Shown: one piece after another, positions 31,691 through 41,040 of the stretch
Position numbering within the stretch: the first letter of the stretch is position 1
Layout of the letters: each line of letters starts with the position of its first letter
DNA from: Pseudomonas violetae
Lineage (GTDB): Bacteria; Pseudomonadota; Gammaproteobacteria; Pseudomonadales; Pseudomonadaceae
Reading direction: 5' to 3'
DNA: 52,407 bases
Assembly (NCBI RefSeq): GCF_023072615.1
Contig: NZ_JAKNRW010000035.1
Coordinates: forward strand, 1-52,407
The notes under the pieces: generated by a model
Told to the model about the DNA's origin: nothing
The model's database searches: none
The model's input: the letters and a program-made list of their open reading frames with translations, nothing else
Made by a program: the position numbers and the translations under genes

Positions 31691-32770
31691 ATGACCGCCA
31701 TCCACATCAAGTTCCCCGCCCTGACCCTCAAAGCCGGCCCCCGGGCCTTCGCGCGCATCCGCGAACACGGGCTCAGTGCCACCGATGTCGGCACGCTGCC
31801 CGGCGCCGCCGGTGGCCCCAAGGCGCTGGGGATTCAGGGGCTGGACCTGGCGTTGTTCGGTGAGTGGCTGCCGGCCGCGCCACGGGAGCGCTCGCTAATC
31901 GGTGCCTCGGTGGGCTCCTGGCGTTTCGCCAGCGCTTGCCTGCCGGACGCCGCCGAGGGCATCCGGCGTCTCGGCCGCTTGTATACCGAGCAGGACTTCA
32001 ACAAGGGCGTGACCATGGCACAGATCAGCCAGAGCTCGCGGCGCATGCTTGAGGATTTGCTCGACGGCCGCGACTCGACGATTCTCGATAACGCGCATTA
32101 TCGTCTGAACATCATGGTGGTCAAAAGCCACGGCCGACTCGCACAAGACCATCGCGGCCACTTGGGCCTGGGGTTGTCGGCGGTAATCGCTGACAACCTG
32201 CGCAGCCGTTCGCGGCTGTCGCGGCATTTCGAACGGCTGATCATCCACGATCCACGCCTTGCCCCGCCCGTGCACCCGCTCACCGACTTCCCCTCGCGCT
32301 TCGTCGCATTGAACGCCGGCAACCTGCGCCAGGCGCTGCTCGCGTCCGGCTCGATCCCCATGGTCATGGAGGGCGTACAGGACCTGCCGGGCGCTGGCGC
32401 GGGGACCTTTCGCGACGGCGGCCTGCTCGACTACCACCTCGACCTGCCCTACAGCGGCAATGACATCGTGCTGTACCCGCACTTCACCGACCGGATTATT
32501 CCCGGCTGGTTCGACAAGTCCCTGCCCTGGCGCCGGGCCTGCACTGCGCGGCTGCAGGACGTGCTATTGCTTGCGCCGTCGAAGCAATACCTGGCGCGCC
32601 TGCCATTCGGCAAGCTGCCGGACCGCAATGACTTCAAACGCTTCATGGGCGATGCGCCAAGCCGGCAGAAGTACTGGCGCGCGGCGATGGAAGAAAGCCG
32701 CCGCCTGGGCGACGAGTTCCTCGAACTGGCCGCCAACGGTCGCCTCGGCGAGCGCTTGCTGACCCTTTAG
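31691..32770 (+). CDS. Patatin-like phospholipase family protein
   Basis: The 359-residue protein carries the patatin Ser-Asp dyad: the nucleophile S73 in LIGASVGSW and the aspartate D242 in FRDGGLLDYH. An oxyanion-hole glycine stretch, GTLPGAAGGPKALG, precedes the serine, as expected. It lacks a signal peptide, so it should act inside the cell on phospholipids or other acyl esters. The start is the ATG at 31691. It is divergent from the bqs operon and followed by queD after 74 bases. Confidence 0.82.
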   Translation: MTAIHIKFPALTLKAGPRAFARIREHGLSATDVGTLPGAAGGPKALGIQGLDLALFGEWLPAAPRERSLIGASVGSWRFASACLPDAAEGIRRLGRLYTEQDFNKGVTMAQISQSSRRMLEDLLDGRDSTILDNAHYRLNIMVVKSHGRLAQDHRGHLGLGLSAVIADNLRSRSRLSRHFERLIIHDPRLAPPVHPLTDFPSRFVALNAGNLRQALLASGSIPMVMEGVQDLPGAGAGTFRDGGLLDYHLDLPYSGNDIVLYPHFTDRIIPGWFDKSLPWRRACTARLQDVLLLAPSKQYLARLPFGKLPDRNDFKRFMGDAPSRQKYWRAAMEESRRLGDEFLELAANGRLGERLLTL

Positions 32771-32844
32771 TCAGGACAAGCTGTTAAACTCGCCACCTGC
32801 CCCTATCGCTGCGGCGATCGCCACCTGACAGAGCTCAAGACACT

Positions 32845-33201
32845 GTGGAAATCTTCAAAGAATTTACCTTCGAATCCGCCCACCGCCTGCCCCACGTCCC
32901 GGACGGCCACAAGTGCGGTCGCCTGCACGGCCACTCGTTCAAAGTAGCGATTCACCTCAGTGGCGATCTTGATCCGCACACCGGCTGGATTCGCGATTTC
33001 TCCGAGATCAAGGCGATTTTCAAGCCGCTGTACGAGCGACTGGATCACAACTACCTCAATGACATTCCTGGGCTGGAGAATCCGACCAGTGAAGTGCTGG
33101 CCAAGTGGATCTGGGGGGAGTTGAAGCCATTGCTGCCGGAGCTTAGTGCGATCCGCATCCATGAAACCTGCACCAGCGGTTGCATCTATCACGGCGAATA
33201 A
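32845..33201 (+). CDS. queD: 6-carboxy-tetrahydropterin synthase
   Basis: The 118-residue enzyme makes 6-carboxy-5,6,7,8-tetrahydropterin in queuosine (7-deazaguanine) synthesis. The zinc ligands are H13 (SAHRL), H28 and H30 (RLHGHSF), and the catalytic C24 lies in HKCGRLHG. The final segment RIHETCTSGCIYHG is also typical. Length fits E. coli QueD. The start is GTG at 32845. I see no preQ1 riboswitch in the short upstream gap. A REPIN and then a strong terminator follow. Confidence 0.93.
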   Translation: MEIFKEFTFESAHRLPHVPDGHKCGRLHGHSFKVAIHLSGDLDPHTGWIRDFSEIKAIFKPLYERLDHNYLNDIPGLENPTSEVLAKWIWGELKPLLPELSAIRIHETCTSGCIYHGE

Positions 33202-33221
33202 CCCCGACCAACACATCCCTA

Positions 33222-33323
33222 CTGTAGGAGCGAGCTTGCTCGCGAAAAACCTGAGAGCGCCGCTGGGTACCAGGCTTCCAGCGTTATCGTTGAAGACCAT
33301 CGCGAGCAAGCTCGCTCCTACAG
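33222..33323. repeat. REPIN-type inverted repeat
   Basis: Arms at 33222-33244 and 33301-33323 are perfect 23-bp inverted repeats (beginning CTGTAGGAGCGAGCTTGCTC) around 56 bases. It lies in the gap after queD. Confidence 0.85.
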
Positions 33324-33357
33324 ATTGACGACATGCGTTTCGTCAGTGAAACACCCG

Positions 33358-33380
33358 AACAGCCCCCTGGGCTGTTTTTT
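33358..33380 (+). terminator. Rho-independent terminator
   Basis: AACAGCCC, loop of three, GGGCTGTT, then TTTT: a classic intrinsic terminator on the plus strand. It ends queD transcription beyond the REPIN, and lies 38 bases before the hydrolase start. Confidence 0.88.
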
Positions 33381-33417
33381 ATGCCTATGCTCTTTACCTC
33401 TCCCCCACCAAGACGAC

Positions 33418-34248
33418 ATGGGCATGACTGACTGGCCGCTGCCCCAAACCTTTCGCTTCAATGGACACTCCATCCGCTTCGCCGTACGCGGCGACGGCCC
33501 GCCGCTGGTGTTCGTTCACGGCACGCCCTTCTCATCCCTCGTCTGGCACCGCATCGCGCCGCATTTCATTGCCACCCACCGGGTGCATTACTTCGACCTA
33601 CTGGGCTATGGGCAGTCGGACAAGATCGACGGCGATGTGTCGCTCGGCATTCAGAACGAGCTGCTGGCCCGATTGCTGGAACATTGGGGGCTGGACCGCC
33701 CCGATGTAGTGGCCCACGACTTCGGCGGCGCCACGGCCTTGCGTGCGCACCTGCTCAACGGCAAGGATTACCGCAGCCTGACCCTGATCGACCCGGTGGC
33801 GCTGACGCCCTGGGGATCACCGTTCGTGCAGCATGTGCGCCAACATGAGGCGGCGTTCAGTGGTCTGCCCGATTACATCCAGCGCGCCATCGTGCCGGCT
33901 TATATTCGTGGGGCGATCAAGCGTGACATCCCCGATGAAGAACTTGCCGCCTATGTGCAGCCCTGGATGGGTGATCCGGGGCAGGCGGCGTTCTATCGAC
34001 AGATCGCGCAGATGGACGAGCGTTACACCCGCGAGGTCGAGAACCTGTACCCGAAGGTTCGGTGTCCCGTGCAGATCCTGTGGGGTGAGGACGATCAGTG
34101 GATCCCCATCGAACGTGGGCGAGCGCTACACCAGATGATTCCAGGGGCGCAATTTCATCCGATCGCCAATGCCGGGCATCTGATGCAGGAGGATGCCCCG
34201 GAGGCAATCGTCGCGGCACTTTTACGTTTCCTGCCATTACTCCCCTGA
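33418..34248 (+). CDS. Alpha/beta hydrolase with aspartate nucleophile
   Basis: The 276-residue protein has the alpha/beta hydrolase fold: oxyanion segment VFVHGTPFS, nucleophile elbow VVAHDFGGATA with aspartate as the likely nucleophile (residue about 101 from this start), a later acid in WGEDDQW, and the histidine in NAGHLM. Aspartate rather than serine points to the haloalkane dehalogenase / epoxide hydrolase branch, though the tryptophan normally next to it (HDWG) is phenylalanine here. It lies directly ahead of codB and codA. Start could also be the ATG at 33424. Substrate unknown. Confidence 0.82.
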   Translation: MGMTDWPLPQTFRFNGHSIRFAVRGDGPPLVFVHGTPFSSLVWHRIAPHFIATHRVHYFDLLGYGQSDKIDGDVSLGIQNELLARLLEHWGLDRPDVVAHDFGGATALRAHLLNGKDYRSLTLIDPVALTPWGSPFVQHVRQHEAAFSGLPDYIQRAIVPAYIRGAIKRDIPDEELAAYVQPWMGDPGQAAFYRQIAQMDERYTREVENLYPKVRCPVQILWGEDDQWIPIERGRALHQMIPGAQFHPIANAGHLMQEDAPEAIVAALLRFLPLLP

Positions 34249-34318
34249 GCCCCGACCAACAACATTGGCACGACCACTGCAACCCTCCTCGCGTCCTCCC
34301 TCCAGCAAGGAACGCCCC

Positions 34319-35590
34319 ATGACGCAAAATGCCCCCGGCAACGACTACCCCCTCAGCGAAGTCCCTATGCATGCGCGCAAAGGCCTGGCTTCCACCGTCA
34401 TGGTGTTACTGGGATTCACCTTTTTCACTGCCACCATGTTCGCCGGCGGCAAGCTTGGCGTGGCGTTCAGTTTCGGCGAGATGATGGCGGTGATCCTCAT
34501 CGGTAATCTGCTGCTGGGGCTGTACGCAGCAGCCCTGGGTTACATCGCCTTCAAGAGCGGTCTCAATTCGGTGCTGATGGGCCGCTTCTGCTTTGGAGAA
34601 GTGGGCAGCAAGCTCAGCGACCTGATCCTTGGATTCACCCAGATCGGCTGGTACGCCTGGGGTACCGCGACCGCCGCTGTGGTGCTGGGCAAATACTTCG
34701 GCCTGGGCGATGGCACAGTACTGGGCTTGATGGCGCTGTTCGGCCTGGCCTTCTGCGCCACCGCTTATGTGGGTTATCGCGGCCTGGAAGTTCTCTCCTA
34801 CATTGCCGTGCCCGCGATGATGTTGCTGCTGACACTGTCTATGTGGGTCGCCACGGTGACAGTCGGCGGCATCGACGGCCTGCTCGCCGTGGTGCCCACG
34901 GGAACACTGGACTGGTCGACCGCCATCACGCTGGTGTTCGGCACCTTCGTCAGCGGCGCCACCCAGGCGACCAACTGGACGCGCTTCTCACGCTCGGCGC
35001 GGGTGGCGGTGCTGGCGAGCCTGATCGGTTTTTTCATCGGCAACGGCCTGATGGTGTTGATCGGCGCCTACGGGGCAATCGTCTACCAGCAACCGGACGT
35101 GGTCGAAGTGCTGTTACTGCAGGGATTTGCCATGGCCGCGATGGCGATGCTGCTGCTCAACATCTGGAGCACCCAGGACAACACCATCTACAACTTCGCC
35201 GTCGCCGGCTGCAACCTGCTGCGCACTGGTCGACGCAAGACCGTGACCCTGGTAGGCGCGCTGATCGGCACGGCGCTGGCGTTGTTGGGCATGTACGACA
35301 TGCTGGTGCCCTATCTCATCCTGCTTGGCACGGTGATTCCGCCGATAGGCGGAGTGATCATGGCGGACTTTTTCTTCCGCTACCGCGGTCAATATCCACG
35401 TCTGGCCGAGGTGCATCTGCCGGCGTTCAACTGGGCTGGGCTGGGCGCCTACGCGGTCGGCACCGTGGCCGCTTTCAGTTCGCCGTGGATTGCTCCGCTG
35501 GTAGGGATTGCCGCTGCCGCGCTAACGTATGTGCTATTGACCAGCGTATTTGGCGCCCGAGTCGCCAGCGCACCACTACAAGATATCTAG
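34319..35590 (+). CDS. codB: Cytosine permease
   Basis: The 423-residue protein of the NCS1 nucleobase transporter family has about twelve membrane helices. Marks are the N-terminal NDYPLSEVPMHARKGLAST, GFTQIGWYAWGTATAA, SGATQATNWTRFSRSARVA and WSTQDNTIYNFAVAG. It should import cytosine by ion symport for the deaminase encoded next. ATG at 34319 has AAGGA eight bases upstream. It lies 70 bases after the hydrolase gene and 13 bases before codA, so these three are likely co-transcribed. Confidence 0.92.
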   Translation: MTQNAPGNDYPLSEVPMHARKGLASTVMVLLGFTFFTATMFAGGKLGVAFSFGEMMAVILIGNLLLGLYAAALGYIAFKSGLNSVLMGRFCFGEVGSKLSDLILGFTQIGWYAWGTATAAVVLGKYFGLGDGTVLGLMALFGLAFCATAYVGYRGLEVLSYIAVPAMMLLLTLSMWVATVTVGGIDGLLAVVPTGTLDWSTAITLVFGTFVSGATQATNWTRFSRSARVAVLASLIGFFIGNGLMVLIGAYGAIVYQQPDVVEVLLLQGFAMAAMAMLLLNIWSTQDNTIYNFAVAGCNLLRTGRRKTVTLVGALIGTALALLGMYDMLVPYLILLGTVIPPIGGVIMADFFFRYRGQYPRLAEVHLPAFNWAGLGAYAVGTVAAFSSPWIAPLVGIAAAALTYVLLTSVFGARVASAPLQDI

Positions 35591-35603
35591 AAGGATTCGC
35601 CTG

Positions 35604-36848
35604 ATGCACATCATCAACGCCCGCCTGCGCAACCAAGAAGGCCTGCATGAGTTGCACCTGGAAAACGGCCTGATCAGCAGCATCGCCCGGCAGACCGAAG
35701 CCCACACCCTGGGGCCTGACGACCTGGACGCTGGCGGCAACCTGGTGATTCCACCCTTTGTCGAACCGCACATTCACCTCGACGCCACCCTCACCGCTGG
35801 CGAACCGCGCTGGAATATGAGCGGCACGCTGTTTGAAGGCATCGAGTGCTGGAGCGAACGCAAGGTCACCATCACCGAAGAAGATACCAAGACCCGCACC
35901 CGTAAAACCCTGCAAGCCCTCGCCGCCCATGGCATCCAGCATGTGCGCACCCATGTCGACGTCACCGACCCGCAACTGACTGCGCTAAAAGCGATGCTCG
36001 AAGTGCGCGAGGAGAGCCGGCATCTGGTCGACATGCAGATCGTTGCGTTTCCCCAGGAAGGCATCGAGTCCTATCGAAATGGTCGCGAGCTGATGGAAGA
36101 AGCGATTCGAATGGGCGCCGACGTGGTGGGCGGCATTCCGCATTTCGAATACACCCGGGATCAGGGCGTAAGCTCGGTGAAGTATCTGATGGACCTGGCC
36201 GAGCGCACCGGTTGCCTGGTGGATGTGCACTGCGACGAAACCGACGACCCGCATTCGCGCTTCCTTGAAGTGCTGGCCGAAGAAGCGCGCAGCCGCGACA
36301 TGGGTTCGCGTGTCACGGCCAGCCACACCACCGCCATGGGTTCCTACGACAATGCTTACTGCGCCAAGCTGTTTCGTCTGCTGGGCCATTCGGGAATCAG
36401 TTTTGTCTCCTGCCCGACCGAAAGCATTCACCTGCAAGGCCGCTTCGACAATTTTCCGAAACGCCGCGGGGTGACAAGAGTCAACGAACTGCTCGAAGCG
36501 GGCATGAACGTGTGCTTCGGCCAGGACTCGATCGTCGACCCCTGGTATCCACTGGGTAACGGCAACATCCTGCGCGTGCTTGAAGCAGGGCTGCACATCT
36601 GCCATATGCTCGGTTACCGCAACCTGCAAAGCGCCCTCGACCTGGTGACCGACAACAGCGCCAAAGCGATGGCCCTGGGGGACCGTTACGGCCTCGAACC
36701 CGGGAGGCCGGCGAATTTGCTGATCCTGTCGGCGGACAGCGATTATGAGGTGATACGCAGCCAGGGCTTGCCGCTGTATTCGGTGCGCAATGGCAAGGTG
36801 TTGATGAGGCGGACGATGCCGCAGGTTGAGTTCTTTGATCAGCGTTGA
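35604..36848 (+). CDS. codA: Cytosine deaminase
   Basis: The 414-residue amidohydrolase converts cytosine to uracil and ammonia. Metal ligands are H56 and H58 (EPHIHLD), H209 (VHCDE, with E212 as acid/base), H241 next to SHTTAMG, and D308 in GQDSIVDPW. All fit E. coli CodA. The start ATG at 35604 has AAGGA nine bases upstream; upstream in-frame codons overlap codB and are not used. Together with codB it forms a pyrimidine salvage unit. Confidence 0.94.
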   Translation: MHIINARLRNQEGLHELHLENGLISSIARQTEAHTLGPDDLDAGGNLVIPPFVEPHIHLDATLTAGEPRWNMSGTLFEGIECWSERKVTITEEDTKTRTRKTLQALAAHGIQHVRTHVDVTDPQLTALKAMLEVREESRHLVDMQIVAFPQEGIESYRNGRELMEEAIRMGADVVGGIPHFEYTRDQGVSSVKYLMDLAERTGCLVDVHCDETDDPHSRFLEVLAEEARSRDMGSRVTASHTTAMGSYDNAYCAKLFRLLGHSGISFVSCPTESIHLQGRFDNFPKRRGVTRVNELLEAGMNVCFGQDSIVDPWYPLGNGNILRVLEAGLHICHMLGYRNLQSALDLVTDNSAKAMALGDRYGLEPGRPANLLILSADSDYEVIRSQGLPLYSVRNGKVLMRRTMPQVEFFDQR

Positions 36849-36867
36849 TTGATCGGTTGACCGCACC

Positions 36868-36955
36868 GGCCACTTCGCGAGCAAGCCCGCTCCCACACTG
36901 GATTTCGTGTACGCCATAGATCAACTGTGGGAGCGGGCTTGCTCGCGAAGTGGCC
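36868..36955. repeat. REPIN with perfect 30-bp arms
   Basis: GGCCACTTCGCGAGCAAGCC and the ten bases after it (36868-36897) are perfectly complementary to 36926-36955, around a 28-base loop. It follows codA and likely ends its transcript as well. Confidence 0.9.
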
Positions 36956-37111
36956 AGTTCATTCACTGCAGCAACCTCTGAGCGCCCCCAGAAAACCTCA
37001 CCCAACATCTCGCGAGTCCCCCACCGCCTGTGCCACGATGCACCCCTGCCGACCGAACCTCACAGGACAGTCACTGTCCCTTGGGACGCGACGTTTTAAC
37101 CAAGGATTGCA

Positions 37112-38263
37112 ATGAGTAACCTCAACACCCCCACCACCTTCGTCCCCGGACGCCTGGAACAGATGTCCACGCGGGTCGCTTTTTTCATCGCCGGTTTTGG
37201 CATCGCCGCCTGGGCGCCCCTGGTGCCTTACGCCAAGGCGCGGGCCGGGCTGGATGAGGGAACGCTGGGGCTGCTGCTGTTGTGCCTGGGAGTGGGCTCA
37301 ATCCTGGCGATGCCGATGGCCGGAATCCTAGCCACGCGCTTCGGCTGTCGGCGAGTGGCGGTCGGCGGCACGCTACTGATTTGTGCGGCGCTGCCATTGC
37401 TGGCGACGGTGTCTTCGATACCGGCGCTGATCGCCGCCCTGTTCCTGTTTGGCGCAGGTCTGGGTACGGTTGATTCGACGGTCAACCTGCAAGCAGTGAT
37501 CGTCGAGCGTGCGAGCGGCAAAACCATGATGTCCGGGTTCCACGGATTGTTCAGCCTCGGCGGGATCGTCGGCGCGGCGGGTGTCAGCGCCCTCCTGGGC
37601 TTGGGCCTTACGCCGCTGACGGCGATGCTGGTAGTGGTGGTGATGCTGCTGGCCGCGCTGTGCAAGGCGGCGCCCAACATGCTGCCTTATGGCAGCGAAA
37701 GCTCAGGCCCGGCGTTCGCCATTCCCCATGGCATCGTGCTGTTCATTGGCGGGATGTGCTTCATCGTGTTCCTCGCCGAGGGCGCAGCGCTGGACTGGAG
37801 CGCGGTGTTTCTGGCGCAGGAGCGTGGCATCGACACGGCGTATGCCGGGCTGGGTTATGCGGCGTTTGCTTTGACCATGACCATGGGCCGCCTCACCGGC
37901 GACCGGATTGTGCGGTGTCTCGGCGCCACGCGGGTGATCGTGTTCGGTGGGCTGACGGCGGCAGCGGGGCTGTTCCTGGCGACCTTTGCGCCCAATTGGG
38001 AGTTTTCCCTAGTGGGGTATGCGCTGCTGGGCGCGGGTTGTTCGAACATTGTGCCGGTGCTGTACACCGCCGTCGGCAAACAGACCGTGATGCCGGAAAG
38101 TGTTGCGGTGCCGGCCATCACCACCTTGGGTTACGCAGGGATCCTTGCGGGGCCTGCGGTGATCGGGTTCATTGCCCATGGCAGCAGTTTGAGTTTTGCC
38201 TTTGGGTTGATGGCGGTGCTGCTGGTGGCGGTGGCTATCGGCGGAAAGGTGTTGCGGGTGTAG
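37112..38263 (+). CDS. MFS transporter, YbjJ-like
   Basis: The 383-residue protein has twelve hydrophobic helices. The first half has the LATRFGCRRVAVGG loop between helices 2 and 3, LGTVDSTVNLQAVIVE and MSGFHGLFSLGGIVGA, which are typical of the YbjJ-type major facilitator proteins; the second half has MGRLTGDRIVRCLGATR. The substrate is unknown. ATG has AAGGA six bases upstream. The stop codon falls inside the start of a short tandem repeat. Confidence 0.88.
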   Translation: MSNLNTPTTFVPGRLEQMSTRVAFFIAGFGIAAWAPLVPYAKARAGLDEGTLGLLLLCLGVGSILAMPMAGILATRFGCRRVAVGGTLLICAALPLLATVSSIPALIAALFLFGAGLGTVDSTVNLQAVIVERASGKTMMSGFHGLFSLGGIVGAAGVSALLGLGLTPLTAMLVVVVMLLAALCKAAPNMLPYGSESSGPAFAIPHGIVLFIGGMCFIVFLAEGAALDWSAVFLAQERGIDTAYAGLGYAAFALTMTMGRLTGDRIVRCLGATRVIVFGGLTAAAGLFLATFAPNWEFSLVGYALLGAGCSNIVPVLYTAVGKQTVMPESVAVPAITTLGYAGILAGPAVIGFIAHGSSLSFAFGLMAVLLVAVAIGGKVLRV

Positions 38264-38344
38264 GAGCTGTGTAGGAGCTGTGTAGGATCTGTCGAGTGGA
38301 ACGAGGCTGCGATCTTTTGATCTTGCTTTGTTGTACATATCCAT
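38260..38344. repeat. 11-bp tandem repeat fused to dispersed repeat, copy B
   Basis: GTAGGAGCTGT is repeated three times (38260-38292, third copy with one change), and the third copy opens a 63-base unit that matches 9739-9800, ending TGTACATATCCAT. It begins within the stop codon of the MFS gene. Confidence 0.75.
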
Positions 38345-38345
38345 T

Positions 38346-38516
38346 GCTGCGGGAGAGTGTCAGATTTTTTGTGTTCGGGCCGGTAACCAAGCGCTTTCTG
38401 CCCCACCACTCGGCACCTCGCCCAGGCTCGGTGTACCCGAACGCAGGCATCAAACCGGCGCGCTGGCGATGGATGTCAACGATAACCCGCATTCCCTGAA
38501 TGAACGCGACCTGATC
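38346..38516. other. Intergenic stretch, possibly a further interspersed repeat
   Basis: On the minus strand this reads as a short peptide frame including HRQRAGLMPAFGYTEPG and AEWWGRK, which I associate with a common, wrongly annotated pseudomonad repeat rather than with a gene. No start with a ribosome site or independent support is seen. Confidence 0.35.
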
Positions 38517-40943
38517 TTAAAATCCAACACTGCCCTGCACAAAAAACGTCCGCGGCGCCCCTACATACATCCCCGCATTATTATCGCTGGATCGGGTGAA
38601 GTACTGCTTGTCGAACACGTTCTTCACCCCCGCGCCCAGCTTCAGGTTCGACAGCGTCGCGCCAAAATCATACCCGCCGCGCACGTTCCAGGTGACATAC
38701 CCGGGAATGTCGCCGTACTGGCCATCCGCGGTGCCTTCGGTGATGTAGTTGCCGGTGAAACTGCCATCGGCGTTCACTGCAATACCTGGTGAACGCTGTT
38801 TCGACTGGGCGAAAGCATCCACGTTCCAGGTCCAGCGGTCGACGTCGTAACGCAGCCCGGCAGTTGCCACCTGACGGGAATAGAGCGGCAAGTCGCGCCC
38901 CTTAAAGCCTGGAATCGCCCCTTCATACACTGCCCGGGTGTAGGTGAAGCTGGCGTTGGCGGTCAGGCCGTCGAGTCGTGGGTCCAGCGCCGCAAGGTCG
39001 TAGTGCACCGAGGCTTCAATGCCCTGGTGAGTGGTCGCACCGAGGTTGGTCCAGCCCGCGTCGTTACTGGTGTACTGCAACTCTTTATCGAAGTCGATAT
39101 AGAACAGCGTTACCTCCCCGCCCCACACGTCATCGTTGTAGCGAGTCCCGACCTCATAGGTCTTGGCCTTTTCCGGGTTCAGGCCGTTGGCCGTCTCGTC
39201 ACCGATGCCGCCCTGGCCGAGCTGGAAATATTGCAGGCTGCCAAAGGAGGTTTCGTAGTTGGCGAACAGCTTCCAGGCGTCGGAGAGGTGGTACATGACA
39301 CTCAGCGCCGGCAGCGGTTCGTTGCTTTCAATGCTGCGTTTTTTTTCCGGCACCGGCCTGCCAGCCGTGTCGAATACCGGGCGATCGTGCCAGTCGGTGC
39401 TGATGTGCTCAAAGCGGATGCCCGGCGTTACGGTCCACTTGCCGACGTCGATCTTGTTGTCGACGTAGACCGAGTTGGCCTCGGTGCCCCCCGTGCGATC
39501 CTGGTACACGTGCCCGTCGGCACCCGGACTCACCACCGGCTCGTTGCTGTCGTTTAGCCCCAACCGGCTGGCCGATTCGTGCATACCTTCCTTGAGGTAG
39601 CGATAACCGACGCTGACTTCCTGGGTGGTCTGGCCAAGGTCGAACACATGGGACACCCGCGGCTCGATGCCGAAGGTGTAATAGGTGCGCGGGAATGAAC
39701 CGAGGGTTTTCTGATCGCGCGCGGCGATCCTGCTGCCACGGAAGCTGTCGTAATAGTAAGTCAGCACTTCGGCCTGGGTGCGGTCGTCAATCTGCCGGGC
39801 CCACTTGAACGATACTTCCTTGCGGCGTCCGCTGAAGCGGTCGTTATTACGGTTGGACTGAAAAGGATTGGCGTCGTACTGCACCTGGTTCAGCCCGCCG
39901 GGCATATCGGCGCTGGCGTCGTAGTAATGCAGATTTAGGCTGAAATCATCCGTATCGGTAGGCGCCCAGTGGGTCTTGAGCATCACGTCATCGATGTCGT
40001 TACCGTTGTTGCGCTCACGGTAACCATTGCCGTTCACGCCCGAATACAAAAGCGCCACGCCAATGCCGTTGTCCGCCGTACCGCCGACGAACGCCGTATC
40101 GATGTGCTTCCAGCCACCGTGTCGAGAGGTTTCCAAGGTGGTGCCAATCTCGGCGGACGCTTGTTCAGGGATCGCCCGGGTGACGAAGTTGATCACCCCG
40201 CCCACGTTCTGCGGCCCCTAACGCACCGAGCCTGCGCCGCGCACCACGTCGATGCTGTCGAGGTTGCCGGAGGAGATCGGTGCCATCGACAGTTGCGGCT
40301 GGCCATAGGGCGCGAAGGCCGCCGGTACGCCGTCGATCAACACGGTGGACCGTGGCGACAGGCGCGACGTCAGGCCGCGCACACCGACGTTCAAGGAAAT
40401 ATCGCTGCCACCGGTGCCGTTGGCGTCCTGCACCTGCACGCCCGGTACACGTTTCAACACGTCGCCGACCGTCATTGCACCTTGCTCCACCATGGCCTCG
40501 CGACGAATCACCGTGCGTGCGCCGGCGTGGTTCTGCACCACGGCGGCATCGGCATCGCCGAGCCAGTTGCCGACAACCTTGATATCAGTCACGTCGAGTT
40601 CCAGCGGGCCGTCCTGGGCGGACGTCGGCGCGGAGGTCAGGGTGACCGAGCCTTCATCGATCTGATAATCCAGGCCGCTGCCTTGCAGCAACTGACGCAA
40701 GGCCTGCTCGGGGGACAGGTTGCCGTCTACGGCGGGAGCCTGTTTGCCGGCGACCAGCTCCGGGCTGAAGAAAACCTGCAGTGAAGTCTGCAGCCCCAAC
40801 TGACTCAAGGCTTGCCCCAGCGGCTGCGCCTCAATGTGAATGGCGTTTGCAGCAAATGCCTGGGGCAGCGCACAGTTGATGGACAAGGCCAGAGCCAGCG
40901 GTAGCCAGGATGGTTTTTTGTGATGGGCGATGGTTTTTTTCAC
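38517..40943 (-). pseudogene. fecA: TonB-dependent FecA-like receptor, interrupted by an amber codon
   Basis: The frame encodes 808 codons but codon 242 is TAG (40218-40220). Upstream are a signal peptide, a STN signalling domain (QPLGQALSQLGLQTSLQVFF, about residues 35-100), a TonB-box-like DVTDIKVVGN and most of the plug (DVLKRVPGVQVQD, VRGAGSVR). Downstream the plug resumes at GPQNVGGVINFVTR and the 22-strand barrel follows, ending in VQGSVGF. The family reads RYGPQNVGGVINF, so one base change (TAC or TAT to TAG) explains the break; there is no frameshift. The N-terminal piece alone cannot form a channel, and the rest lacks a signal peptide. It is paired with fecI and fecR and should have taken up a ferric chelate, such as dicitrate. 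Confidence 0.85.
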
Positions 40944-41040
40944 GTCGAAACTTATCCTGTGAATCGCAAGAGTATGCGTTTGTTAATGCAAACCAGTTGC
41001 AGTTGGACAAGAAGACGAAGAACTCGAAAAAAACCTGAAC

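Noticed and set aside
38517..40205. The downstream part of fecA as an independent gene
   Set aside because: It starts in the middle of the plug domain, without a signal peptide, and continues exactly in frame after the TAG of the upstream part.
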